64,000 nt of DNA from Fusarium oxysporum f. sp. lycopersici 4287. Taxonomy: Eukaryota; Ascomycota; Sordariomycetes; Hypocreales; Nectriaceae. The translations under genes and the position numbers were made by a program. The stretch covers positions 2,416,340 through 2,480,339 of the forward strand of contig NC_030991.1 in NCBI RefSeq assembly GCF_000149955.1, given 5' to 3'. The notes under the pieces are model-generated. The model made no database searches and was not told where the DNA came from. It was given only the letters and a program-made list of their open reading frames with translations. This document shows positions 1 through 12,574 of the stretch, piece by piece. Within the stretch, counting starts at the first letter, position 1. Each line of letters starts with the position of its first letter.

Positions 1-971
1 GTAGTGGCTCATTGATGGAAAATAATGGCCAGACGGTTTTTTAAAATCAACAACAGCGACAGAGGATCAAGAAGCTTACGAGATCAAACGTTTACTCCTC
101 CCGATGTCTACATCATCATTTTAGTTATGGTGTTTCATGGCTGATCTATCGTAATCTTAGACGACTGGGGTTAAGACTAGCTTAAGGGAGGATCTGCAGG
201 GATCAGGAATGTGGTGCTGGGGTTCCATTCAACTCAGGGACCCAATCTTTGTACGTCGGAATTTTCCGCTAGCTCGCATTGGATGTTGTAGATAAGCGAC
301 TAGACCCATGCCGTCTGTACACGAAGGGACGTCCTAACAAGTAATTCAATTCTATTGATTTCATATTGATGCTGCCCAATAGGCATACATTCCGAAACAT
401 AAGCCATCTATGCCCCAGGCTCTCCACCTTTACTTCTCATCTCCACCAACTGGCTGGTACGCTAGCCAGGCAAATAACTACTCCGTTCCTGCTTCTGGAG
501 ACGATCGGCATCCCCCCTCGTTCTCACTTCTTTCCCATACTCATACATGTTCGTTCTTCAAGGCACCGCGCCCGATACTCCGACCGGATCCTCACGGCTG
601 TTTTCATCATCCATCGCCGCCATACCACTCACTATCCGAGTTGAACGCCTAGGTGGTACATGAACGTTTCAGCTGTCTATCGCAGCAGCTTGGGCGACCT
701 CTGAGCGGGACCATTGACTGGGCAAATTGCAAAGAAGCATTCTACGAGACTCTATTCTCCTATTTCTGCTCTGATTCGTCGAGTGCTGGCTTAATCGAGT
801 TCTTGAGAGCGCATTGCAGTTAAACACATCTCTTGGTGCATCACCTCGCGGTGACTCGAGCTCTCTATCTCTGTTACTGGGAAGCCACACTTGAAAGACT
901 ACACTAAAAGAGCATGACCTTTTTTCTAGTATCCAATCCTCAATCAAGAAGAACAGATTCGCCCTGCAATC
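1..971. other. No recognisable gene (left edge)
   Basis: Only short, low-complexity reading frames occur and none resembles a known family. The right part adjoins the 3' end of a piggyBac-like copy and probably includes its non-coding tail, but I could not find a convincing TTAA-flanked terminus. Confidence 0.4.
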
Positions 972-3071
972 TTAACCGGATATTTCCGAACACTTCATTA
1001 GCCTAACGCACCGCCGAAGACTCGACATTAACAATCCCTTTTGTGAAGCAAATTTGCATGTCTGGAAACTCTGCAACTCGGTGTTGCTGGTTGTAGCTCC
1101 AATACGTTTTGATGGGCATCTCGGACAAATCGCGACATCACACTGCTTACATCCCCACCTTGATTGATGCCTTCTTTTATTGCTGCTGACTAGCCCCAAA
1201 AGCTTCATTGAGCTCCTTGACCTAGGCCTCCCAAGCTGATAACCCTGACAAGCAACGCAATTCCCTTTTTTCCCTCTTTGGACATATGTATGCTGTGCCA
1301 CGGGCGTAAATTCATCCCCAACCCGAAATCTCCGCCATGGCTGACTTTCCTTATAGAATGCTTTGAATAGCTCGTTATACATGCGCCGGCGCCAATCTTT
1401 CTGATTTGTATATCGCTTCCAATGAGGCTGGCCGTGGAGTTGCAAAAGGAAGCTATTCACAAGGACCACATCTAACAGGAAGGCCCAAGCAAGAGCCTGC
1501 CAAGCGCCGCGGCGTATAGTATGATCGTAGCCCTGATATGCCCTCCTCTGGTCTCCTCGATCCACATGATTCATCTCATCATTATATACGGCAGCCACGG
1601 TAGGGATTGATATGAGCTTGACTGGCTCGTCACCAAAAAATCGCTGTATTGGCCGTGCTGTAGAAGTCGTTGTTGACGGCCGCTTCCTCCACCGCTCACA
1701 TCTCTCATCGCCCTTAAACACGGTTGATAGGAATAACACAAGGGCTTTATCCTTCCACACGATTTGATTTACCTGTAGTAAGAATAGATAAGTTAGTAAG
1801 GAAATCGTAGCTAATAGAGTCAAGGCTTTCTACCTGATTATCTGGGGTAGGGATGACTTTGATCTCGTTGAATTTGAACCTTGATTTCCCTGATCTATCC
1901 TTCTTCTTGGCATCAATGAGCTCATTGAAGATGCCACAGTTAGGGCGGGCTGTGCCTGTAGCGCCGTGCCGTGCTGACGGAGAGAGAGAAAGAGGTCTGG
2001 CGAGGAGAAGAGATTATCCACAAAGACGTGATATATCGAATTCGGCAGTAGATTTATAAGGGCAATAACGACGCTTTGAGTCGAGTTCAATGCAATCACT
2101 TTATCCCCGCCGTCTGTGAGGACGTAGATAACTTCTTCAACCTTATCAGCCTCGCTAGCTTTCCTCTTTCGGCTGACTTTTCCTCTTCTTCCTCCTCGGC
2201 CGCCTCTCCCTCTTTGAGAAACCGATTTCTTCCTCTTTGAACGTTCAATGCCAACAGGACCGTGTTCTGCACCGGGCTGGTGCTAAATCCACCGTAAAAA
2301 GATACCTAACTGGGCCACAACCCATACCTTGAAGCCTGGATTAATAGGCTCGCCGGGCACATATGTGGCCTCTGAGTTCCTCCCTGTATAGCGGATCATG
2401 CCTTCATCTACAGCGAGATGAGAGCCCGGCTCACAGAGCTGCGTTGTGGCATATTGTATGTGCTCAGACCACGGTTGTGCGCATTGAAAGACCTCAGGGA
2501 AGCTCTCATCGTCAGTAAATTTGGTATAATCGAAGGGGCGAAGGTGACGATGAAGGAGTTGAAGCCGGTAATATGTCATGAACTTGATGATAGATTGTTC
2601 AGGACGTTGCTCCCCCGGCTTAGGAGTCTTCCAATGGTCTTCAATTGCAATTTCCTTATGGATTCCTATATAAATTATGACCCCAAGCCAGATATACACT
2701 TCTGCGGCGCATGTAGGCTTCCAGCTTTGCAGCCGTGACCGGCCCTCCAATTCATGGTTCCGGCTATCAATAACGCCCCTTTCCCGCAAGCTGTTGACCC
2801 AGCTGTTGGTATATTGAACCCAGCTGTTGACTAGGGAAAGAGGCACAAAGTGTTGGAAGAGGTGCAGCGGCTCTTGGGGCAGCTGGTTGACCTTAAGATC
2901 GCACCTTTCCATATTGAACGGTTGGAAATTGAACCCTCGGTCTTCTGCGGGAGGAAAGTCGGGTCGCCGGGTGCTATCATACTCATGCTCCCGGCTGCTG
3001 TTATCCTCCCTGATGAAGCTTTGGTCGTCATATGCATTGAAGGCGTTGGTAGGTATTGATTGAGAGCTCAT
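972..3071 (-). pseudogene. piggyBac-like transposase, copy 1 (decayed)
   Basis: The minus strand encodes a DDE_Tnp_1_7 (piggyBac family) transposase starting at 3071 (MSSQSIPTNAF). Recognisable blocks are FVPLSLVNSWVQYTNSW, the first catalytic block (HLAVDEGMIRYTGR), the second (YHVFVDNLFSS), the third (YNDEMNHVDRGDQ), and a C-terminal cysteine-rich zinc domain (CVACQGYQ, CKQCDVAICPRC). A 61-bp intron at about 1773-1833 lies at the same site as in copies 2 and 3. Damage includes an in-frame TAG near 2284 where the other copies have Trp (RWLWH), a RIP-type change, and a -1 frameshift near 1965 (GTALQAQ instead of GTGATGT). The last 30 or so residues diverge from the other copies. It is inactive as read but keeps all three Asp motifs. 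Confidence 0.88.
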
Positions 3072-4342
3072 TGATAACTTCAGAATGATTTGTATGATGT
3101 TTTTGGTGGGAATGATTGATGATGCATCGTCAGGTTCCCCGCATGTACCTGTCGTGTGACAGGGGTGATATGGGGCGGAATACCTCCTGGAGCCTTAACA
3201 CAATCGAGGGGATAGTCAACGAATAAGATAGCGAACAATGTGTAGCTTTGCTGTCATCAAGAAGTTACGTTCCATTCATTAATCCGTTAATAACATGAGA
3301 AAACTTTAAACTAAACATCACGCTTAACCCCAGCCACCATTATGGTGGCCTTCCGCCATGTTCAATCTCATGTCTGCGAATGACATTGGAGTGGCGTGAG
3401 CTGAACTTGGTTGGGTTGTTTCTTGGGTGTACAGTATCCGAGGCTACCGGGTCAAAGGTTCGCCTGAGCTCCATAGCATCAATTCTTGACTTGCTTGCCA
3501 ATTTTGGCTCAAGCCCGTTGTGTCACTGAAAGTCTGACAGTTTTGATCGCACCGTCTATCGTGAAAAGGGCCGAGTAAGATTAGACGTAACCAAGGTCGT
3601 TGGCCTGGACAAACAGTTCCAAATAACGGACACTATACTATGATGCCCCCGCAATTGCTTGTAACGAGGCAAGACCAGTCAAGCAGGCACCATGCAAGCC
3701 ACTACCACCTTTTTCACCAGCACTGTCTCAATTGACCCAAATTTGAATCTTTCAGACTTGTGAGCTTGATACTGCACCGATATGGGCTACCAGACTGAGT
3801 CAGCGCCAAATGAGGGTATCTACAAGCGTATACAGAGTGAATACAGGGAAAGCTTCGTAGATGTAATTACACACTCATGCATCGCTTGAGTTCAGATAGA
3901 GACCTAATTTGATCACGATCATGCCACACATCTAACTTCTCGTCGCACCAAGTCGTTGTTGCATGGATAAGTTGCTATCAAACAGCAAAATAATTACTAG
4001 GAATAATTACAAGAAATTTTGCAAGTAGCCAAAAATGAAATGATACTAGACTAGCTTTCAAAACACAAGATGCTTGTAACTAACTTCATCAGCCGATTCG
4101 TATACTGGCTGACTCGCTTCCAACTCAGACCTTCATAGCATGTCACAACAGAACAACCCCTTTCGACAGTTGCATTCCAAACGAAGAATCGACTCCTTTA
4201 ATAAAATTAAACGAGATATCGAAACATAAAACGCGTGTTTGAGAACCTGAAGAATGATGCAACGATGAATCTCGATAGAGCTGGATTGCTGTCCTCAAAC
4301 GTGACACTCATCAACACCAGGTGAGAGTTTCATCAAGATAGG
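3072..4342. other. Intergenic, no gene recognised
   Basis: The first roughly 120 bases are the 5' flank of piggyBac-like copy 1 and share a short stretch (around ggtacatgcgggg on the minus strand) with the 5' flank of copy 3. A small inverted repeat (ccaccattatggtgg) lies near 3338. The rest is AT-rich with nothing recognisable. Confidence 0.4.
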
Positions 4343-4634
4343 TTAAAAGTGAAAACCTGGGGGTACACAATATGGTGAGCTATTCTGCTTGTTGAAAAGG
4401 CATCCAGTCTTTGGAGGGCAAGCGCCGGCAAACTAAAGCAAAACATTAACATATAATCAAGGATCCATAAGGCAACAGAAGACTTACCACCCAGGTGCGG
4501 TCAACGTTGCAGACCTGCCAGCCCTTGGTATCTGGTGCGCATGAGTAGGTTCCTGGAGTGCAGCCTTTAGGAGCAGGAGGGGGAGTGGCGGCTCCAAGGG
4601 CAACAAAGGCGGCGAGAACAGTATTGACCTTCAT
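4343..4634 (-). CDS. Small secreted cysteine-rich protein (candidate effector)
   Basis: Two exons (4634-4488 and 4432-4343) joined across a 55-bp GT-AG intron give 78 residues. The start MKVNTVLAAFVALGAA is a typical signal peptide, followed by a proline-rich stretch (TPPPAPKG). The mature part has six cysteines at about residues 25, 32, 42, 54, 60 and 71 (GCTPGTYSC, VCNVDRTWV, AGACPPKTGC, SPYC), enough for three disulfides. Exon 2 is needed to supply Cys54, 60 and 71; reading through the intron gives a shorter product with only one further cysteine. The spacing resembles a small Cys module common in fungal secreted proteins, loosely like chitin-binding CBM19 modules. Effector or wall-binding function is inference. 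A TATA-like site lies about 130 bases upstream. Confidence 0.78.
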
Positions 4635-4761
4635 GATAATAGTGATTTAGGAAAGGAAGATTATTAAACAATTGGTTGAGTGGCTTGATAGCAAGAGAAT
4701 TGTTTTTTGACTTGTGATTATGAGACAGACGGGGAATCGAGATGTGCAGATGAAGAGGTTG

Positions 4762-4769
4762 ATTTATAC
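4762..4769 (-). promoter_or_regulatory. TATA-like box for the 78-aa secreted protein gene
   Basis: On the minus strand the sequence reads agtataaatc, about 130 bases upstream of the ATG at 4634. It is a plausible core promoter by position and composition only. Confidence 0.35.
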
Positions 4770-5550
4770 TTGCTCTTTGTGATGCCGAGACTGCGTGTAC
4801 TCGGGCCGGGCAGTTAGTGACGCTGGTGACAGGAGACCAGCGCTCAGCCTATACGATGCAACAGTGCCTTGTTGATACTAAAAATAGGATACACAAAGTG
4901 TTCCAATACTTAAGTCACATGTTCTTACGCCAGGCCGTAGGATTACAGTGGTCAACTGAGACGAATTAGGTATGACGTGGTATCATTTCATATGATATGA
5001 TGGTGCATTGGTTCTTAGGCTGACAGTGGTGTCATCATCCTGTGACAGTATGTCGTGTGGCAACCCAAAGGCTGTGCCAACGTTCAAGGACAGTCGGCTT
5101 GAGTCTTTATGCATCAAGTGGCATGAAGGTTGACCGTGCGCATCGATTAGTTCAATGCTTAAAATATTTACAACTGCATTCACTACCAGAGCCAAAGTGG
5201 ACGGTCATCTGATGGTGCTGCTTTTCGGTCTAAAGATCAATTACCCCACATAGACTAAATCTTGGACGGATTTCATGGTAGTCTCCTTAGTTTCCCCCAA
5301 GCCCCAACAATGTGTCTGTCAAATTCTCCGTCCCCTTGTACACCCGAACGCCACAGTTCCATATTATCCTGTTGTGACGAAGGTAAAACATCAGAACAAA
5401 CAGAACATGCCACGCGCTCGAACTGCCACGCATCTCACTGCCAAGAGCCTGACATTCGCCTTATTTATAAGGAACAGCATCAAACTCGGGCAATCAACAA
5501 GAGGAGGTGTCGTTGAGCGAGAGATCTAACCTCTTTTACCCAATCACACA
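4770..5550. other. Intergenic between secreted protein gene and LDH gene
   Basis: No coding family is recognised. The two flanking genes are divergently oriented, so this stretch must hold both promoters. Overlapping frames around 5262-5530 look accidental. Confidence 0.5.
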
Positions 5551-6616
5551 ATGGACTCGGGTTCTCGTATCGCAATCGTCGGCGTCGGCGAAGTTGGCGG
5601 GGCCATCGCCTACAATCTAACACTGGGCTCCATCGCCAGCGAGTTGCTTCTCGTTGAACTTGACTTGAACTTGAGAAACGCTCAAGTCGAGGATCTCTCG
5701 GATGTGGCCTACAGCACTGGTAGCAGCACACGAGTGCGATCTGCCACGTATGGGGAGGCGGCCCAGAGTGATATCGTGGTCATCACCGCCGCATCTAAGC
5801 ACACATTAGGTACGGGATGGACAATCGTCATAATCATTTGTAATCTCTCGGATATCATGCTCACTTCGCTTACAATAGGCCAAAACACTATCGACTGCAC
5901 GTCTCGGAACACGTCCATGATCCGGGAAGTCATGGACGCAATGAAGCCATTCCGATCTGACACTATTTTGCTCGTCGTTGCAAACCCTGTTGATCTGCTC
6001 ACTTCCATCGCTCAGGGAATGTCTGGGCTTCCCAAATCTCAAGTCATAGGTTCAGGAACCTCTCTGGATACTTCCAGGCTACGCAGAATGGTTGCATCTC
6101 GAGGTTCGGTGAGTACTCACCACTGCAGCACCCTTGTTTCCTGCCTCTGGTGGCTAATTCCCTATCTTCTAGGTCTCCCCCTCTTCCATAGGTGCTTTTG
6201 TGGTTGGTGTCCATGGAGAAGACCAAGTTACTGCATGGTCGACGGCAACTGTTGGTGCAGTCCCCATTTCTGAGGTTCACATGTTTAGCGCTCTTGATCG
6301 TGCAAGAATCGACAGCACCTATAAGCATCGCTCCCGAGTCATTACGCAAGGTAAAGGCTCGGCCGTATTCGGAATTGCTTCTATATCTGCAAACCTATGC
6401 TGTTCTATTCTCTTGGACAAGCGTGAAATCAGCCCCGTCTGCCATTTCCAACCTAAGTTCGATTGCTGTCTGAGCATGCCTGCTATCATTGGAAGGAAAG
6501 GAATTCTGAGCACCCTGCACCTGTCTTTGGACGATCAGGAGCAGGCAGCTATAGCAGCATCAGCGAAGCACTTGAAGGACAGGATTGAGTGGATCCAAAA
6601 GTATTGGTGGCTATAA
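5551..6616 (+). CDS. L-lactate/malate dehydrogenase family protein
   Basis: Three exons (5551-5809, 5879-6108, 6173-6616; introns of 69 and 64 bp) give 310 residues, the usual LDH length. The start MDSGSRIAIVGVGEVGG carries the NAD-binding GxGxxG (Gly11, 13, 16). VVANPVDLLTS, SGTSLDTSRLR (Asp150, Arg153) and GVHGEDQVTAWS (catalytic His177) match the family's Asp-Arg-His catalytic set. The mobile substrate loop is unusual: SKHTLGQNTID (residues 82-92) lacks the Gln and Arg that L-LDHs use for pyruvate (Arg109 in classical numbering aligns with Thr90). It is therefore a bona fide family member with uncertain substrate. Intron 1 is a multiple of three and has no stop, so retention would insert 23 residues into that loop. 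Likely cytosolic. Confidence 0.88.
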
Positions 6617-7130
6617 AACATCGTGTCTGGGAATTGTCATACTTGCAAGTGATTTATTTTAAAACCATTTCGGCGGAATCTCATAGTCAATAACATCTCA
6701 GACTCCATTAGTCTTGTTGTATAAAGCTCCATTCTAGCATCTCGTTCTAAGCGCGGTATATAATTAGTGAAACTAGACCTAGGTTCCATACACATACGGT
6801 AGGTATCTTTTAAGCTATATCTCTTTATCTTCTAGTTTATCTTCTGTTATCTCTTAATTTATCTTCTTTTTTACTTCTTAGATTATCTCTTTTTTTATAT
6901 TACCTGTTTATAAAACAACTTAGCAAGATAGTTTAGGCAGAACCCAAATCCATTCCTAAACCTTCGTTCTGCTGTTTATTGTGGATACTCTATAGTTAGA
7001 ATGCTTACTTGAATGTTCGAAGCATGGGGAATAAGGGATAGCAAGCTGTGGGGGCTGCATTGATTTTTGAAGATGGTACATCTGGTCCCCCTTATATACT
7101 AACTTGCCGGGCTCCTGAAGACAGCGCTGA
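6617..7130. other. AT-rich intergenic stretch
   Basis: 3' flank of the LDH gene, with a degenerate pyrimidine-rich repeat (ttatcttct-like units, about 6820-6900). No gene seen. Confidence 0.45.
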
Positions 7131-7250
7131 CCTCAATTCAAGTATCAAGTCAAGTATTTCAAGTAAGTCAAGTAAGTTGACAGCCCTATATATTTCAAGT
7201 AAGTAAGTTCATAATGCCTCAAACTTGATTTGCTTGATTTACTTGAAATA
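7131..7250. repeat. TCAAGTAAG-type direct repeats, possible hAT end relic
   Basis: Many units of tcaagtaa/tcaagtat occur in direct orientation, with the reverse (ttacttgaaa) near 7238. The motif gacagccct at about 7180 resembles the terminal motif agggctgtc of the hAT element at 32.7 kb, and the unit layout resembles its subterminal repeats. I read this as the end of a lost hAT-type or miniature element. Confidence 0.4.
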
Positions 7251-7283
7251 CTGTATTTTATGGGTTTTCCTGTGCGACGGTCC

Positions 7284-7372
7284 GGGGAGTTACGAGGCCC
7301 TTCGTTATGTTATGTTATGTGTATTTTTCGTCCGGGGGGCCATAGGCCCCGAAACTCCCCTACTGGGGCACA
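7284..7372. repeat. Imperfect inverted repeat (about 90 bp)
   Basis: ggggagttacgaggccc on the left pairs imperfectly with ggccccgaaactcccc on the right, around a ttatg microsatellite (ttatgttatgttatg). It could be a small foldback element; family unknown. Confidence 0.4.
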
Positions 7373-7383
7373 GGACATGCTGG

Positions 7384-7507
7384 TGTTGGAAAATCCGGGG
7401 ATCCCCCTTCCCTTCAGGATTCAGACTAACAGTCTGAAAGTCCTAGATTTAGAGTTTAAAGTCCTAGATGAAACCATTTAGAGATATAAACCTCAGAAGA
7501 ACTCTCA

Positions 7508-7545
<38 letters not shown>

Positions 7546-7590
7546 TAAAATACATTTTTCACCCAGCACTACCGCGCAATATAAACAACA
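7384..7590 (+). mobile_element. Solo LTR of the 45-kb Copia family, with an A(31) tract
   Basis: The sequence from tgttggaaaatccgggg to gcaatataaacaaca matches, in reverse complement, the 197-bp LTRs at 40.8 and 45.8 kb. About 40 bases in the middle are replaced by a run of 31 A (7511-7541). Flanks are gctgg on the left and tctgg on the right, a 5-bp target duplication with one mismatch, as expected for recombination of a full element to a solo LTR. Confidence 0.85.
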
Positions 7591-7860
7591 TCTGGTTGAA
7601 GCCGAGAGGGTAGCTTCTTCTGACGGCTCGAAAAGCAGCCGCGGCGTCGGCGCACTCCTCCGTCCACCATGGAGCTGGCCGTCCACCTTTCCTTGCGGAC
7701 CGGCCAGATGTCTTTGCTGCTGATGTTAGTAGACTCACAAGTGAGGATGCCAGCTCGTCCAGCTCCGTAGGGGTCGAGTCTGCTAGGGGGATATCTGTGG
7801 CTCCAAGTTCTACAATCTCGACAAATCGCTTAAGCCGCACAATCTGACTGCGAAGCTCAT
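7591..7860 (-). mobile_element. LINE (Tad-like) ORF2 fragment
   Basis: The minus strand encodes about 80 residues with GRPAPWWTEECADAAAAFRA, typical of the end of the endonuclease region of Tad-type non-LTR retrotransposons (R-x-PWWTEEC). It is preceded by a Leu/Ser-rich stretch (LDELASSLVSLLTSAAK). The frame is open but has no start; it stops at the LTR on its left and does not continue beyond it. Confidence 0.6.
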
Positions 7861-9548
7861 AGGTTCAATATACAAAACGGTGCAACCTTTTATCAAATCG
7901 CAGGACTAGTACGCATAATACCAAACGCCTTATATAGGGCTCTTGATGTGGGTGTGAGCACCTACTGTCAGACTTTTGGCATATTGTTGACCTTGATCCG
8001 GTTACTATGATTGAGAATATGCCATATATTCGTTTCTTGCTACGTAACTACATAGATTGCGATTCGTTTCTTCTAGCTCCCTCTTGTGATAAATCCATAC
8101 AAATGAAATGCCGATAATGGTTACACTCGGACATAATGTGACCAGACATCCTACAATATCTTAAGAATTCTCAATATTTCTCAGGCCAGTGGCTGCAAAA
8201 CCAGCGATATGTAGGACAGAGATTATCCCCTGGCATTGACCGCGGGTCAAACGAGTACAGAGAGGTCCCGTCAAGTAGAGATGTTTTGTCAGCTATATGG
8301 ATTTCGGAGAGATATAGATTGGTCATGTCCACCGGATTTGAGCGCCCGCTTAATCCCAAGAATAAACCCTTCCAGCTCTTTGCATCTTGTGGTTTTCCCT
8401 GCCCTTGTCTATACCATGACGACTATAAACTCGGTTCGGCGCAAACATCAGAGAAGCTAGCGGAAAGCACATTCAATGATAAGCACAGCTCGTATTGTGG
8501 ATTCAATCACACTTACTGCTTCTTGATTAAGTCGAGAACTTAATTTGATACAGGTCTCGTTGTACTTTCCACGATTTTACAATTCGATAAGAAACCCTAA
8601 GGAGTCCAAATAGCAGACATGCCGCCAATCGCAAAGCGTAAAGTCGCAGGTACTGTCAACCACACTCTCGTCATTAAACTCTTGATGTTTGTAGCTGCTG
8701 TAGGCAATTCAGGTAATGTTAGGTGTTTCATAGACTGGATCACCTGGTGAAGGCGATCGCTAGGTATGTTCATGAAGGAGAGGTTGACGGGTGCTCCCTT
8801 GGAAGTTTGCAGGGGTCTTAGAGGCGTTCAGCATGCGACGTCACTGCCGCAGTTCCTAGCCTTGACAGTCTGTCGGGTGTAGTGGCCGGCGTTAGAGTCG
8901 CCTGTCACAAAGTAGAGATCAGGGAGAGGTCATTGTAGTAGGGCGCAAGGGCGGCGTTGTGAACTGGAAGGACCTTGCCGACGTTGGTGTGAAAGGCCTA
9001 TAAGGTCTACTTATTACCATGGTGTGCTCGAGGCCTTGTATTTGAGCTCCTCGGGGCGCATAATAAGGACTGTGCGTCGTTCCCTTATAGCCAGGTCGTG
9101 GGTCTTCGGGTTCTTCCACTACTTCAGGGACTATAACTAGCGTTATGCAAGTGGGTGCTTGCTACGAGGCCAGGGTTGGGGCATCAAGACTTAGGCTTGA
9201 TCACTCCTCCAATCTTGTATTCTCCTGTTGTGGCTTAGGGGCTTATTTTTGCGGCTTTGATTTGCGTTAGCGTTATGTATCAGCGCTTCCTGTTCAGACT
9301 TGCTCTATTTGTTCCTCGCTGAGATGGCCAAAAGCACCATGTAATTCCTCTGGGAGAGCCGACATTTGGTGAGTTTGGGGGCGTGCGTTCCAGAGCGGCT
9401 GGCGCATTGTGATGAGATACTGCAGACTTGGGATCTTTCAAGAAGTTGGCTGTGACAAAGGGGCCCTGTACATGGGATCCAGGAAGATCAAGCCATATAG
9501 ATCGATCTCAAATAGCTTCAGCATCTATGGAGAGTCCATTCCGGAATG
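7861..9548. other. Gene-poor, decayed sequence
   Basis: No gene could be confirmed. A 62-codon minus-strand frame at 8171-8359 and a short plus-strand start at 8620 (MPPIAKRKVAG, then a possible GT donor) look like gene relics. The minus strand near 8890-9060 also gives peptide-like stretches (PDLYFVTGDSNAGHY) broken by stops. None could be assigned to a family. Confidence 0.4.
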
Positions 9549-10697
<1,149 letters not shown>

Positions 10698-11549
10698 TTT
10701 ATTATTATTAGCATGCGTGAGAAATGTGTGAGTTTGCTCAGGACTCAGCAGGGTCAAAGCGGGGTGGTGATGAGCGACAGAGCGAGTTGGCAGGAAGAAT
10801 AACAAACTCACATGGCGATGGGTGTGGGAATGGCGCAGGCGGACGAATAAACAGCATCGATTAAGGTATGTTAAATAGAGCACGGCACCATATTTCCCCA
10901 GTACCTTTTCTATCACTGGTTGGAGGTATTTGTGGTGTGTGGGTTTCGAGACAGAGAAGGTGGCGTATCTCGGGCGGGCCTAAAGAAATGTTAGTGTAGG
11001 ACACGCGAAAAGTATCTCGAACACGATGGTTATTAGGGTGGATAATGACTAACGAAATCGGTGACCTTGCTGACTGAATGTCGACTACGTCTTACTTAGA
11101 TCTGAATTACTAGGCAGGGCCTTGAGGGATGAAGGCTCGTCCTTTCCGTATCCCTCACCTTCACATGCCGCTAAATTTTTAGGATTTACGTGATCAAGTT
11201 GCGTTTTGGGCGTCCTGCATGATATAACTCTGACTTGGGGCCTGGACTTGTAGGTTGCTGGTCTGCACAACTAGAAGATATTCCTTCTGGTTTGATCAAG
11301 TGTGACCTCCTAATCTTTTGGATGTGACAGTTGCTAGCCATAGTATTCAATTCGACCCATTAACCAATCTGCGCTAAAGATCACTGCCAGTGCCAATCAG
11401 AAATATTCCAAAAGGATCTCGGAAGTTTAGCAACACATGTAGTCACATGTAAAAATAGATACTACTATTCACACAGTTATGCCTCTAGAGACTAGAGGAA
11501 AGCCCTTAATACAAAGAGGGTGGGGAAATAGTCTACAATTGTTCAAATA
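10698..11549. other. Upstream region of the C2H2 gene
   Basis: Probable 5' UTR and promoter of the minus-strand C2H2 gene, ending at the mimp. Short frames are present but nothing family-like is seen. Confidence 0.45.
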
Positions 11550-11774
11550 CACTGGGATGCAATAAGTTTGAATACCAGGCGTGTAAGCCTTTCAAGCTGC
11601 TAGCTCCCTTAGATTGAGTTTTTGTGTATATTAATTATCTCCCGTACGCCACTTTGAGTTATATCGATTGCCTGTGATGAGCTTCTTTTTAGCGTCAGAA
11701 GTTAGCTAAATAGAAATAGCTAGGCTGGAAGTGCCAGTACGTAAAGGGGTATTCAAACTTATTGCATGTCACTG
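11550..11774. mobile_element. mimp (miniature impala) element, 225 bp
   Basis: The left terminal repeat cactgggatgcaataagt continues as ttgaatacc. The right end (ggtattcaaacttattgc, then atgtcactg) is its inverted complement. TA dinucleotides flank both ends (11548-11549 and 11775-11776), as for Tc1/mariner targets. Length and terminal motif match the mimp family known from Fusarium oxysporum; the canonical start CAGTGGG is CACTGGG on the left and CAGTGAC on the right, so both ends have drifted slightly. There is no coding capacity, as expected. Confidence 0.88.
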
Positions 11775-12574
11775 TACCGTCATTGAAGTCGATGACCTTC
11801 TTCTGGCTGATTGAGTTCTGAACATCGAGTGGGCGAATGCAAGTAGTGAGATGAGTCACCGGAAGCGAAGTCTGAAAACATGACGTCAAAGTGACTAATA
11901 CTCAGCCAACGATACTGGCAAACAACTGATGTTCCAATCACATGGCATTACACGGTACTCCATATGAAAGAGTTCAGAATAGGATGAAAATGGCAGGTTA
12001 GTATTGTGGGTATAGTGTGCATAAGATGGAGCAGGATGAAGGGATGGGTCGTTGGTTTTTCATGGCAGACCGGCGCCCTTTCCATTTTCCCATCAATGAC
12101 ATGCCATCAGCAACACGATGTGACGCACATTGACGTTTAGGGCTCTTATTCAATTGGCCTCGATAAGTAAGTACTCTCCAAGCTCACAAGATCGTCACGT
12201 AGTGACGACTTAATTAAATGTGGTCAGATTATCAACGCCACCAAAGGTGAATTAGCAGATAGAATCAGCTGCTCACATCCACAAAAGAATAGGTTTCCAC
12301 TCGCTAGCTCGCACGTTTCGTCAGAACAGAGTATATGTGATCTGGACCACACCTTTACAGTACAGGCTTGGCCAGCGGCAAGGGAAGAACCGGATAAGTA
12401 ATAGCCTGTGCAAACACCATAAATCATTTCGTGTGTGTAGATCCCACCTTCTATATATTCCAGCCCAGCTGATGTTCAGCCATAATAACGCACCATTATA
12501 TTCCATAATCATCCCCTAATATTCCTCATAATGACGGAAAAGCCTACCTTCGCGTTCTTTTATACGGGAGCTTA
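11775..12574. other. Intergenic, no gene recognised
   Basis: AT-rich sequence between the mimp and a Fot/pogo fragment. No signal-peptide frame or family motif was found near the mimp on this side. Confidence 0.4.
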
